Below, piece by piece: positions 32,478-44,400 of a stretch of DNA of 64,000 nucleotides. Numbering within the stretch: the first letter of the stretch is position 1; every line of letters starts with the position of its first letter. The notes beneath the pieces are model-generated. The model saw nothing but the letters and a program-made list of their open reading frames with translations, was not told the origin of the DNA and searched no databases. This DNA comes from Chrysopilus asiliformis (Eukaryota > Arthropoda > Insecta > Diptera > Rhagionidae), in the NCBI GenBank assembly GCA_964034945.1, contig OZ035963.1, positions 36,332,361 to 36,396,360 on the forward strand, in the 5' to 3' direction. The translations under genes and the position numbers were made by a program.

Positions 32478-35400
32478 ATGTCAGAGTTAAAAAAAGTAGA
32501 TTGGGCGAAGAAAGCTGAAGATCAGGAGATATCTACACTGGTATGGACAACTGCATAAATTTAAGTGCATATGATAATGAATCTTTGATTTAGGTGAACA
32601 GTTTAAATTTAGAAAACGCAAATGTTCCTGCCGGACATTCAGAGGATGGTATTGAGCAACCCGACATTGCTAGGTAATCTCTTAAATTACTTGAAATTGC
32701 GGTATCCCATAAATTTCAGCCGGCTTTATATTTCCGTAGAACAATTTGGCAAACTGTGTTCCTTTTTCGTGAAAACGATGATTAGCGAATTCTTTAGTAG
32801 ATTGATGTTAATAAAGTGTGGTAGTACACTTAAATTCTTTAAGCCGTAATCTTTTGGGTTGAAGTAAACCACTGTGCTTACATTTGGCTCAAACAAACAT
32901 ATGTGTGTGTGCTCAACATCACTCCTGCTTTAGGTGCCAGACAGTTACAATGGATGTTTAACTGCTTCCGTTCAGAAATAACCGATTCACACGCTTTGCA
33001 TGTGTGCAGAAAGTTGCCGATGAGCCATAATTTCCTTTCTATCCCCAATCGTTTCTCCCGAAAATCGGCTTAACTTAACCCGAAAATCGTTAAGTATAAT
33101 ACCGGACAAACATCCCTACGCATCCTTCCTTATAGCAACTTTTCCTTAACCTTCGTCTTAACCCTGATATAAATGCACTTACCTTTGAAATAATACGTCG
33201 CTTATTTCAAAGGTAAGTCCTTTACTTGTATGCCCTGGAGTGGCTTCATCGACTGGTTAGTCACGAACGAAAACGTTTTTTGCGAATATCTCAAAAACGG
33301 TAAATCTTATCAAAAAAGTGCAAGAACAAAAGTTATTTAGGATATGATTCTAGATAAAACTCCCATACATCAAAATCTGATTGGAATAAATTTAAAAAAA
33401 TCTTTTTGGAAAGTTTGACTTCAAAGTGGAATTTCGGTACAACTGTTCGAATTTTGATACGAATATCACCATACGGGTTTTCAATAATTGCCAGATTGGG
33501 AATTATAGCTTTTTTTATGTTTTTATTTATGAAAAATTGAAATACATTTTTGTTTGGTTTAATATTGTTTTTTAATACTGAAAATATTTTCTTTCTTCCA
33601 CCAGATTGACGTAGGTTTAGAAAAAATAAAATAATCCAGGAGGTTCTTTATAAAAAAAATTCTCAATGATTAGCAAATTTCAACTTTATCATAGAAACAT
33701 AACAGAAGCTATAATTGCCCATTTGTCAATTATTGAAAATCCGCATGGTGATATGAAATCAAAATCCCACTTTTAAGTCAAACTTTTCTGATATGATTTT
33801 CAAATTCCTCTTTAAAGTCAAACTTTGTGCTATTTTTTTAAGATTCTTTGGTTAAAAATGTCCAAATTTATGCCCTAAAACCTAACGACAATTGCCTAAA
33901 TTTTGGTTATAACTAATTGTTGCAATACGAATAAAAAATTTGGGGGTTTTTATTCCAAAATAGCCCGTTTCAGGGGGTTTTTCAGGCTACGACGGGGGGA
34001 AAATTTGCTGGCTGTCTGGCAACTCTGCTATCAACTTTTGGAAACAGTCTCTCTCGAGTTGCCGATTGAGGTGGTCGAGTTTGGTTCCGGTCGGAGGAAT
34101 CGCCATCTTTGAGTGTCTTTAGAGTGCAGAGTTGTGTGTTCCAGGGGGGCTCGGGTGTCGGTCGTGATCCCGACTGTACACGCCAGATTATACGTGTCGC
34201 CATTTTCATGGCGCACGTGTAAAAATATTATTTCATAAAACCTACTCGCTGCACCATTTATGTGCAGTGTGAGAAGACTTATTCCAGACATGGCCATATA
34301 GTATAACTAGGCCAACCTAAATCAAATTCCAAAAAAAAAAAAAAAAAAAAAAACTTTTGGAAAAATAACGTTAGTTATAATGGGTCCATACATTTTTTTT
34401 AAAACATACGGTTTTTTGAAAATTTCTCGAAAATTACGCGGTTTTGGGAAAATACAAATATAAAAAAAAATTTAAAGGAAATAAAATTTTTTACATTTTC
34501 TAATACCGTTTTTACGTAAATTAAGTTTTTTTGAAAATTTCGTATAAAAACGAAAATAAAATTTCCTGCATTTTTACGTATTTTTAACGGTTTATACATA
34601 TTTTTTCCGAAACTAAAAAATATTGCACAGGTGTTGATCACAACTGATATTTTCTTTTTGCTGATTCTCCAAAACCTAAAATTTAGCGGTTAGCTGTATG
34701 GTCAAATTTTGTTGTGCGTTAAGTCTAATGCCTCGGCCAATTTTCACCTAAAAATGTTAAATTCTTGCATAAATGGAGCTAGCTGTAAAAAAAAGAAATT
34801 GATTTTTACGTCGTTTGCTGGAATATAAGAAGATTTTGCAAAGATTGATGACTATTCCATTAACTTAATTCAAATCTGATGGGCATTTCAATCGAAAAAG
34901 CTATAATATTATTGTATCGTTTAAAAAATTACTATAAATAACCAAATAAATAATAAAAATAAACATTTTTAAATACCGGGATTCCAAGAATAAGAGTTTT
35001 AATTTCTCGGTGCATCGCACAAAGATACGCAGAGATATGCAATCGGTAATTTTATCTGGTAACTGAAATTGGGGATAAATAAACATTATTGACCAGGAAG
35101 AAAAGGTTTTAATTTTTTCACGATACTCTAGACCAGGGGTCGGCAATAGGACGCGGACCGCGGAGGGGAAATAAATGGACCGCCAAAAATATTTTTCTTT
35201 AATACTGGTTTTCCGCACATAATAGATATTTGATCTTTTTTTATGATGTATTTGGGGATTACGATGATGTTCATTGTTTATCGCTGTTTACAATAATAGT
35301 AACATTTAATACTACTTATAGTTTAGCAACAATGAAGCTTGCCGCAGCGGCGACGGCGGGCATGGCAGCAGCTCTCATTGCGCTACGTTAGTGCAAAAAA

Positions 35401-38400
35401 AATGCCGCCCGCCACTGCTGCTTGCCACCTTCATTGTTATTAACTAATGTTAAAAAAAATTTTGGACCTTGAAAAAATTTTTTTTTAAATTTTCCCCCAT
35501 AGAAATTAGTTGCCCGCCCCTGCTCTAGACATGAAATTCCCGTCCTGAAAAATAAAAAATAATATACAATAAAATAAATTCAAATTATTTTCTAGTCCTG
35601 CAGATGCGAGTTTACTAATGAAAATTATCAGAAAAGGATTAGTGGATTCAAAACTGGATTTGGAAATTCAAAGAAAAGATCCATCATCTCCCTTATATTC
35701 GGTCAAAACATTCGAAGCATTACATCTGTAAGTACCATAATTTAAGAGTAATATATTTTCAATGTAAAGGTGATGGCCCAATAGAAGCTTTGCTTGCTTC
35801 GCTTGCTTTACTCGCTTTGACAGCTGAATTGAACTCCGTGTTTCCTTATGGGAGCTGGCCCAATACAAAAGCGCTTAAAGCAAAGCGAAGCAAGCAAAGC
35901 TTCGATTTGAATAATTCTCAATTAGACGCTTTGCTTTATGCGCTTTGACAGTTCTGACAATCAGTTTTTCGCCTACTTGATGGAATAAAACACAAAATGC
36001 ATTGTAATTGTTTTATAAGTTAATTTTTATTGTTAAAATGTTTGCACAAACTTTTTTTTCATTCAGAAAATATAAATACAACACAATTGCCAGATGTCAA
36101 AGCGCTCATAGCAAAGCGTACATTGGGCCTAGAGACGCTTTACTTGCTTTTATCGCCTCAAACGCTTCATCAAAGCAAAGCAAGCGAAGCAAGCAAAGCT
36201 TCTATTGGGCCATTACCTTAAAGCTTGCATCGCAGGATTTTCGATGCAAGTTGTATCGAAGCATTGAAGATTTTTCCGATACAACTAATTCCAAATTCTC
36301 CGCAAGTGTTGTGTCGAAAACTCTACCATGTAAATCTCCGAATCTATACACGATGCTTCTTCCGCCATTTTTCAATGTACTATTTTCAACATGACTTGCA
36401 AATAGTGACGAAATGTGACAGAAAAATGACATAGTAATTTTTATATAGGGTGAAACCCTAAATAGAGTATAACAGGTTTGTTATACCATTTGTAACGCAT
36501 TGAATTAATTCTCGGACAAAAAAATAAATGTCACCAGTGTGTTTAGAATGATGAATCGACTTGATTTTTGCATGTTCGTCTGTCTGTCCGGGGACACGAT
36601 AAATTGAGAAAGCATTAGGCTAGAAACTTGATATTTGGCGCATCCTTTTTTTCGTAAAACGGGAGGTCGACAAAATCGGACCACTCCTTTCCCATACAAA
36701 CGCAACCGTTTTGGTAAATTTCTCGAAAACGGGATGTCGTATCGAAAAAGGTATAAAGACACCATCGTTCATAATGCAATATACACGAAAATTCAATCGG
36801 AGCAGTTTTAAAAAATTTGAATCGGAATGTTCTTGGTTATGGGAATAAGTTCTTAGTGATTCTGCCGTTACATGGTTTTCGAAGGTGTATATGTGAGCTG
36901 CCAGACATAGTATGTGACATTTGTTGGAAGCCTAGACAACTATTATTTTTTTTTGCTGAAAATGTTGAGTTTTGTGCCGAGTAAGGGTCATTTGTGCGAA
37001 GTTTTACTTCATTACGATTTTTTGAATCGTATCGTGTGCTTATGAAAGCCTATGGCAATCAAAGTCTAACCAAATCCACACGTAGATTTTGGATGCATCG
37101 CTTTATAAAAGGTGATTTGTGTACTATGGTCGTGTATGAGATTTGTGGGCTTTGTGTACTATGAGCTCTTGAAACCGTCAGAAACAATCAGTGGCGAAGT
37201 CGATCGACGTCAACTAATATGTTTGAAGCGAGCTATTGGGAATAGCCCAACATCGCCATAGGCAAAAAATTTTACATGTCAAGGTCTACTACATCCTAAA
37301 ATTGAAAGCTAAATTACTATTTTTTTTACGAAGGTCCAAAATAATACAAACGTCGTTACCAATATAATATAAATAAACTTCACATCTACTCCAGTTTTTA
37401 TATTTTAATAATTTATTTAGTTTATAGAAAGTTTTTGAGTTTTACAAAACCTGAAATTACACAAAATTCAATTTTAGAGTTGGACAATGAAATCAAATTC
37501 AAGTGCAGTTTAGTCATATTTATAATTTTATCTCACAAATAAAAAATTCCCTCTCGCACCACAAAAATGTGTGTAAGCACCCTAGGTTGGAAACCTCCGG
37601 TGAAATGTATGCAATTACTTTTTTGTTCGACGATTAATTTTATTGGCCATGTTGATTTGCAACATGATATCATATTAAACTTTTTTTTAATGATCCGATC
37701 AGAAGCCCAGATCAATTCTCATACAAATGACCCAAGAGTTATAAATAAAAAATAAATTAAAATCAAATGACCCAAGTTTTATAAATAAAAAATTTCCCTC
37801 GATGCGTGTCTCAGCTTCCGCCTATTGAGTGGTATTGAATACTATTTCCATTATATTAGGGTTATTATCCGAAACTACAGCGGTGTTCCTAGCTGGCTTC
37901 TAGCATAGATTAGAGAGTTACTATAGATAAGAAACAAATGCGTTTTTCCATATATCTATGGTAGAGTAATGAGCTGCGCTAGTGGAATATTTATTGACGA
38001 AATCGGTATTTCTTTTTACTCCTTCACATTCAAAGAAAATACAAAAAAAAAAAAACAAAAGCTTATCGTTTCTCCATTGTCACTGGGTGAACCAAAAGCA
38101 AAGCTTTTTAATATATAAATGGCAAAACCAATAACACAAATTAAAAAAAAAACACTTTTTTTATAAAAAAAATACCCTATTTCATGAAAAAAAGCTTCAA
38201 ATTAAGGAGATTTTATCATAATTTCACTCAAACACTAAATTTTCTCATGGTTTCTGGAAACACAAAATAATTTTTTTTAATTTACCTTGTACACTTCACC
38301 CACCACGACACATATCCCCGCCAGCGTTTTTTTTTACATTTCGTCCATGGAGAAGCTTTTCTGAAAAAGATTTTTCCATTTCTCTTTATTTAAGAGTGTT

Positions 38401-41400
38401 TTTATGAAAAAAAACCATAAGTTTTTTTAATGAAACAAAAAAAATTTGAGCTGAAAACACAATTGTGCAGTGGCGCAGCCTGGCAGTACTTTTTTCTTTT
38501 TTAAATTTACCCGAAGTGCCGCCCGGCGGTTTTTTTTAAAAAAAAGCAATTTTTCTTAATTTTCTAGGGTGTTGTTAATTAAAAGTTTTAATTATTATAG
38601 CGTAATTTTCTGAATTGTTACAGTAAGCCAGAATTATTGAAAGGTGTTTATGCAATGGGATTTAATGCGCCATCAAAAATTCAGGTAGAAAATCAAATGT
38701 TTGAAATTAGAATTTTTATACCCTTAATGTCGCTATATAGGAGACAGCACTTCCCACATTGCTTGCTGACCCACCACAAAATATGATTGCCCAAAGTCAG
38801 TCGGGAACAGGAAAAACTGCAGCTTTTGTATTAGCGATGTTGAGTCGAGTTGATACAACTAAACCTTACCCTCAAGTAAGACACATTATTTTATCATTCC
38901 CGATTTTAATAACAGACTTTTAGGTTGTATGTCTGTCACCAACATATGAGCTAGCCATACAGACTGGTGAAGTTGGGGCGCGCATGGCTCAGTTTTGTCC
39001 TGAAATAAAACTAAAGTATGCTGTTCGGGGAGAAGAAGGTAAACACGCTATAAATTAAATATTATTACTTCAATATCACTATTTCTATGCAGTTGCGCAG
39101 GGCGTGAAGTTAACAGAACATATTATAATTGGAACCCCAGGAAAGATTATGGATTGGGGAATAAAATATAAAGTATTTGATTTGAAAAAAATACGGGTTT
39201 TTGTTTTGGATGAAGCAGATGTAATGATCGCCACACAGGGTCATCACGATCAATGTATACGAATTCACAAGTACGTAAAATATTTATGTTTTCGGAATAC
39301 ATGATATATTTTGTTTTACAGGCAGTTAGCAAAAACTTGTCAGATGATGTTCTTTTCAGCTACATATGAAAAAGAAGTTATGGATTTCGCCCAGTACATT
39401 GTTCCCAATGCGATTATAATAAGGTTTGTACTATTTACATATTATTCTGAAACAATTGATTCTATTTAATGCTCTGTAATTGGACAATGATCAGTAAGGA
39501 TCGCGTTCCATTACTAACCATGGTCGACTGCGGTTAACTGAAAATCATTCCAAAACGTATATGGTTTACGCGAAGTAAACTTGACTCGCATTCCAAAATA
39601 CCAAAGTTGATCTGTCAAAGTTACCTTTTTCAATTTTGAGAGTATACTTAAGTAAAGTAAACTTTACTTGTGCATTTCGTAATGCGAGTAAAGTTAAATT
39701 CATGTACAACCGTTTACACTACGACACAAAATTCAGAAATTTATTCCTAAAACGCGCCCGAATTGGAATTTTTCCATGTAAAACCATCCGAATAAATTCA
39801 AAATTTGACAACTTTTGCGCATTTTGCGTTAGATGAATTGAATTTACGGAACAAATACCAAATAAAATTAGCGGACAAATTCAATAAAAATTACAAGTGT
39901 AAACGGGGTTAAAGAGAGATTTTGTTACGAAAAAAGTTTTGAAAATATTCTCTATTCAAACGTTTCAGTTGACAAATGACCAAGTTAACCAAATCGTGTT
40001 CCGAAATGCCGCAGTAAAGTTTACATTATTTTCAATTTTAGCAATAAGCGGTTTGGACTTTGACAGACCCAAGGTGAACTTTACTGCGACATTTCTGAAT
40101 ATGCCCAAGTAGGTGCTGTCGATCTACTCCAAGTTGTAGAGTAATGAAGGGACTATTGAGTAGTTGAATGGATTGTGTGAATGAGAGGTTAGGTTGAATG
40201 AATGTAGCCTTGAGTTGTGTTTGGCGTTGGAGACATCAGTCCCCTAAGTTTTCAACATAAGATATTTAGTTGAAATTATGTTCATCAACGGCCAAACACA
40301 CGATATTTTAAGAAACTCAGTTTCCTCGATATGGTTGGTTGGTTTGATAGGAGGAGGGCTCACAAAGGAACCCCACGCACGTAGGCCTCAAGTTGGGCTC
40401 ATTATACACTAGGGCGGAACGAACTTGGGGATTTTTTTTTGTTTTTTGAAAATTTAATTTCTAATCGCGAGAAAAACTCGGCTTTTGAACTTCTAATAAC
40501 TGGTGTAAAATTTGATTACAATCGAAAAATATCTTGAGGTGCCCCAAACGCCTTTAATTTTGTTTACACGATTTTATGAAATTTGTATGTAAATCTTCGC
40601 TTTTTTTGGCCGTTATACATATACAAACATACCATAATCATAGTAGTACCAAAATAACCCAGAACTCACCACGGGGAGGTGTTTGCATTTCGAGTTCCAC
40701 CCGTTCTCACCCTGCCACCCGACCATTGGGAACGGATTTATTGATAATTGTCCCATCTATTGGCCGTTAGTGTGAAAAGCGGGCATTATCTTCAGAATCA
40801 GATGAAAAGTTTCTTTCCAAACCCAGGAAGTCACACTTCGTGGACTTACTTACATGGTAATTTACCATTCGTACAATCTCCTTCGATTTCCTTAGTTCTC
40901 TCTTTATGAGTGTCTTGGTAGGCGCCAGGTCTACAGAACCCATTATCATCTGCCTTTTAGTTCTTTGATCTAAAATAAATGCACGTTCCTTCGGTGGTAT
41001 CTTTCGAGAACTTTCACAAACGCACGAATTTCTTAATCCTTTTTTTGTAACTTTCGGACTCCTGTCTGCCTTTCATAGACTTTAACACTAGATTGCCCAA
41101 GGAAGTCAAGCAGTCAAAATTACTGCTTTTGGCAATATAGGTATAACACATATATATATACCGGAAATGAAGGTGGGGGGAGGTAACTACAATTATTAAT
41201 AAACGCATTTATATGTTGTACAAAAAGTCACAAAATTCTAACAAATTGTGTCATTATATACATACATATTTGTTTTTCTGATTGAAATTAAAAAGCAGTC
41301 AAAATGACTTGCTTGGGCAATCTAGTGTTAAGAGATTTCGGTATTTATCGTGGTAAGCTCTGATCATCTGCGAAATCCTGGTATGTGATATCGAAGGTAT

Positions 41401-44400
41401 CGAAGCTTTAAGCCATAATTCTTCTAGTTTGTTCGCAACTTGTTCGGGTATTTCTCTAACCGTTGGTTCTTTGACTGTGTTATTGGGCTTTAAATTGTGT
41501 TTAATCCATAGATAAAATTTCATTAACTCCTTCGGTGCACCAAATACAGCGCAGTTCAACATTGTCCTTGTTTTTACCTGTTGCGATGAGCTCATTTTTT
41601 ATTAAATTTCTTCACTCACTACTAGTACAAAAAAGAAAACTATTGTATTCTTCGTTCGTTGCCACGTGGAAAATTGCGATCCGATTATCCAACCTTCACA
41701 GGGCAAGACTCCACAATACTGTGATATTTAATATTAAGGAGCGGGCTGCTTGCCTCACAAAAGTGGCTTAGTAAAAATAATCTGAGAAAATTTTAACTCT
41801 AAAACAGGATCGGCGTCTCCAAAAACCACTGGAAATATTTTTTCCCGGAAAATAAAAAAAGGACAATACCTTCATCCTTGGAAGACTTTCCAATTAATAT
41901 TAAAATTTCGACACCGAATTTAGAATCAAGGATCCCAAGAACCTCTGAGTACCGATTTTCTTCAAAATTCTCAGAACAGTTTTGGAGAAAAGTCACTTAA
42001 ATTCAACTCCTCTGGGGCACCTCAAAATGTTATTTGATTTTTACAAAAAAATTAACAGTTATTCCAGAGATCTAATGGCAACTTTTCCGCACTATTAGAT
42101 ATTCATCGGTTGCAATTTTTTTTTCGTTCCACCCTATTGTACACCTCCGATGTCCCTCGCTGGAGCAGATTGAGCTCAAGTACGGTTGTTTAACCATCCC
42201 GCCAATGCTATATATTTCCGAATCGGCTCCCAGCCCTGAGTTCCTGCCTCATGGAGTTCCTCTAGAAGGGGATGGCCGAAGCATTTGACGCGAGTACGGG
42301 TTAAGGCTGCCAGTGACACAAGAAATGCTCCATCGTTTCCTGCTTTCCTCCGCAGCCCCTGCATTGTGGATTATCCACCAGCCTCATCTTGAAGGCGTGA
42401 TCCTTCAGGAGGGAGTGCCCAGTTAGAATCCAAGTCGTTAGGCGAAGGGGATTCCGTTCCAGATTTAAGAGCCTCTTAGTAAGGTTTGCATTTAAGCCAC
42501 CCCATAATTCCTTTGTGTAGTGCCGTTCTGGCTTCCTCGATATATATATGTATATCTTCTTTTTTTTTTGAATTTTCAGGCTTTTACGCGAACAGGAATC
42601 TTTGGATAACATAAAGCAGTATTATGTGAAGTGTAAAAATCAAGAAGAGAAATACCAAGCAATTCAAAATATTTACGGCGGAATAACAGTTGGCCAAGCC
42701 ATTATCTTTTGTCATGTAAGTAATTTTTGTAGCCAAACATCTTCTAATTTATTAAAGTGTTATGCCTTCCTCCAATGTCTGAAAAGATCGTGTTTTCGGC
42801 GATTTATATAGTATTTAAATAAAACTATTTTGTTCCGGCTCTTTTTGCATTTCATTGGGCATTTCCACACACAGTTGTAACGACAACACATAACGACAAC
42901 CAGTTCGAGTCCACACGCTGTTGTTACCAGTTGTGTCAGTTTTATATGTGTAAGTGCGAATATTGTCTTTGTGGTTTGAACGTGAGTAGAGAAGCATCGT
43001 AGTGTGAGAAATCATAATTTCACTCATGGAAAAACTTTGTTGCTGTTTACTTGTGTTAGTGCATGCACAACTTTTGGTCACTCTTGAACTTCCAAACATT
43101 CATCACTTGCAGAACCCCCTCCACTAGTCACTGACCAATCAGAACCCGATCCGCAGATGCAAGAATACACGTGTGGAAAGGCCCATTAAGTGCATATTTA
43201 ACTATGGTAACGTTTAGGCGGGGATACCAGTGTAATTGGGCTGGCACATAAATTAAAATTGAATTATTATATTTCGGTCTAAAATGGTCAGAATTTTGGT
43301 ATCCACCTGAACTACTGCATAATTGACTCTAGACTAAGGATGCCAACGATACCTCGATGTTTGCAAAACATCGAGGTATCGTTGAAAAATATCGAGTTTT
43401 AACCTCGATGTTGAACAGCCCGATATATCGAGGTATCGATGTTGTTATCCACGATGTTAGAAAATTAGTCTTCATAAAATTAGTAGAGAAACTAATTTTA
43501 GGACTAGAGGGACTAGTTTTTAAATAGATTTAATATAGCCACTCTACTTAAAGATTTGTTTAAATTTCCTTTGGTATCAATTTTCGGTTTCATCTTTCTA
43601 CAAGATTTTGCGATTTATTCCGAAACTAACCATTTTCCAGTAGTTTTATGTATTACAAAACTTGGACACAATAAAATTTGCTACATTTATGTCTTTTACT
43701 AGAACTCCGTTATGAAGATATGCCGGTATTTAAAAAAAATTAGTTTTTTACGAATATCTCGAAAACTAATGGGGTTTTGGTGGTTCAAAGAAGAATTAAA
43801 ACCGTTTAATGGCTAGCTCTGGTTTTTTTGCGAAATCTTGTAGAAAGATGAAACCGAAAATTGATATCAAAGAAAATTTGAAACAAATCTTTAAGTCGAG
43901 TGGCTATATTAAATCAGCTAAAATTAGTTTCTCTACTAATTTTATGAAGAGTAATGTTCTAACATCGTGGATACCAACATCGATACCTCGATATATCGGC
44001 CTGTTCAACATCGAGGTTAAAACTCGATATTTTTCAACGATACCTCGATGTTTTGCAAACATCGAGGTATCGTTGGCATCCCTACTTGTACTGCTTCACG
44101 AGATGCCATTGGGGTCTGCCGCTGAAATGTTGCGTGACAGTTCACAGCGCTGCAGTTGCGTCTGCGTTGGGTTCGCGTTGCGTTCATTGGGCTCCAGAGG
44201 TCGGTTGATATCAGTGCATTTCTAGCAGACGTCGAGGTTTGACATATTGATTTTTTTTCAGGCGCAAAAACATGTTACAAAACTAACCAGTATGAATCAA
44301 CCATTCAGGTTTTTGCATTTGGTACTTATGTTTTTTGATACAACAACTTCACATGTTTTTTTTTCATCTTTGTACTTGTTTTCAGTAATTAAAAAGACTT

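Larger units (their letters stand above)
40410..42136. mobile_element. DNA transposon with TAGGGYGGAACGAA termini, nested in the LINE
   Basis: The left end is TAGGGCGGAACGAAC and the right end, reversed, TAGGGTGGAACGAA. The flanks TTATACAC (40402-40409) and TTGTACAC (42137-42144) form an 8-bp target duplication with one mismatch. It carries a broken minus-strand ORF (41595 to about 40770) interrupted by a piggyBac-like MITE. Superfamily uncertain; the 8-bp duplication suggests hAT or a related group. Confidence 0.75.
40150..42545 (-). mobile_element. LINE 3' end in Dbp80 intron 8, split by a DNA transposon
   Basis: The minus strand from 42545 encodes [20 protein letters not shown], then [37 protein letters not shown]: the C-terminal zinc-knuckle-like end of an RNase H-bearing LINE, like the plus-strand copy at 48380. 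Coding similarity ends near 42180. The 3' UTR runs to 42137, is interrupted by the element at 40410-42136, and resumes below 40402 to end near a GTTAGGTTGAATG sequence at 40190. The copy is 5'-truncated. Confidence 0.75.

Noticed and set aside
32622..32849. 75-residue frame overlapping Dbp80 exon 2
   Set aside because: Alternative frame of a real exon; the spliced Dbp80 frame explains the region.
36008..36394. 128-residue frame after Dbp80 exon 3
   Set aside because: It runs through the Harbinger-like MITE with AAGCAAGCGAAGC repeats; not a gene.
42541..42570. TATATATATG tract before Dbp80 exon 9 as a promoter
   Set aside because: It is a short microsatellite at the LINE boundary inside an intron.
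43809..44225. 138-residue frame
   Set aside because: It lies in the right arm of the foldback element and its other arm contains the complement; no protein homology.
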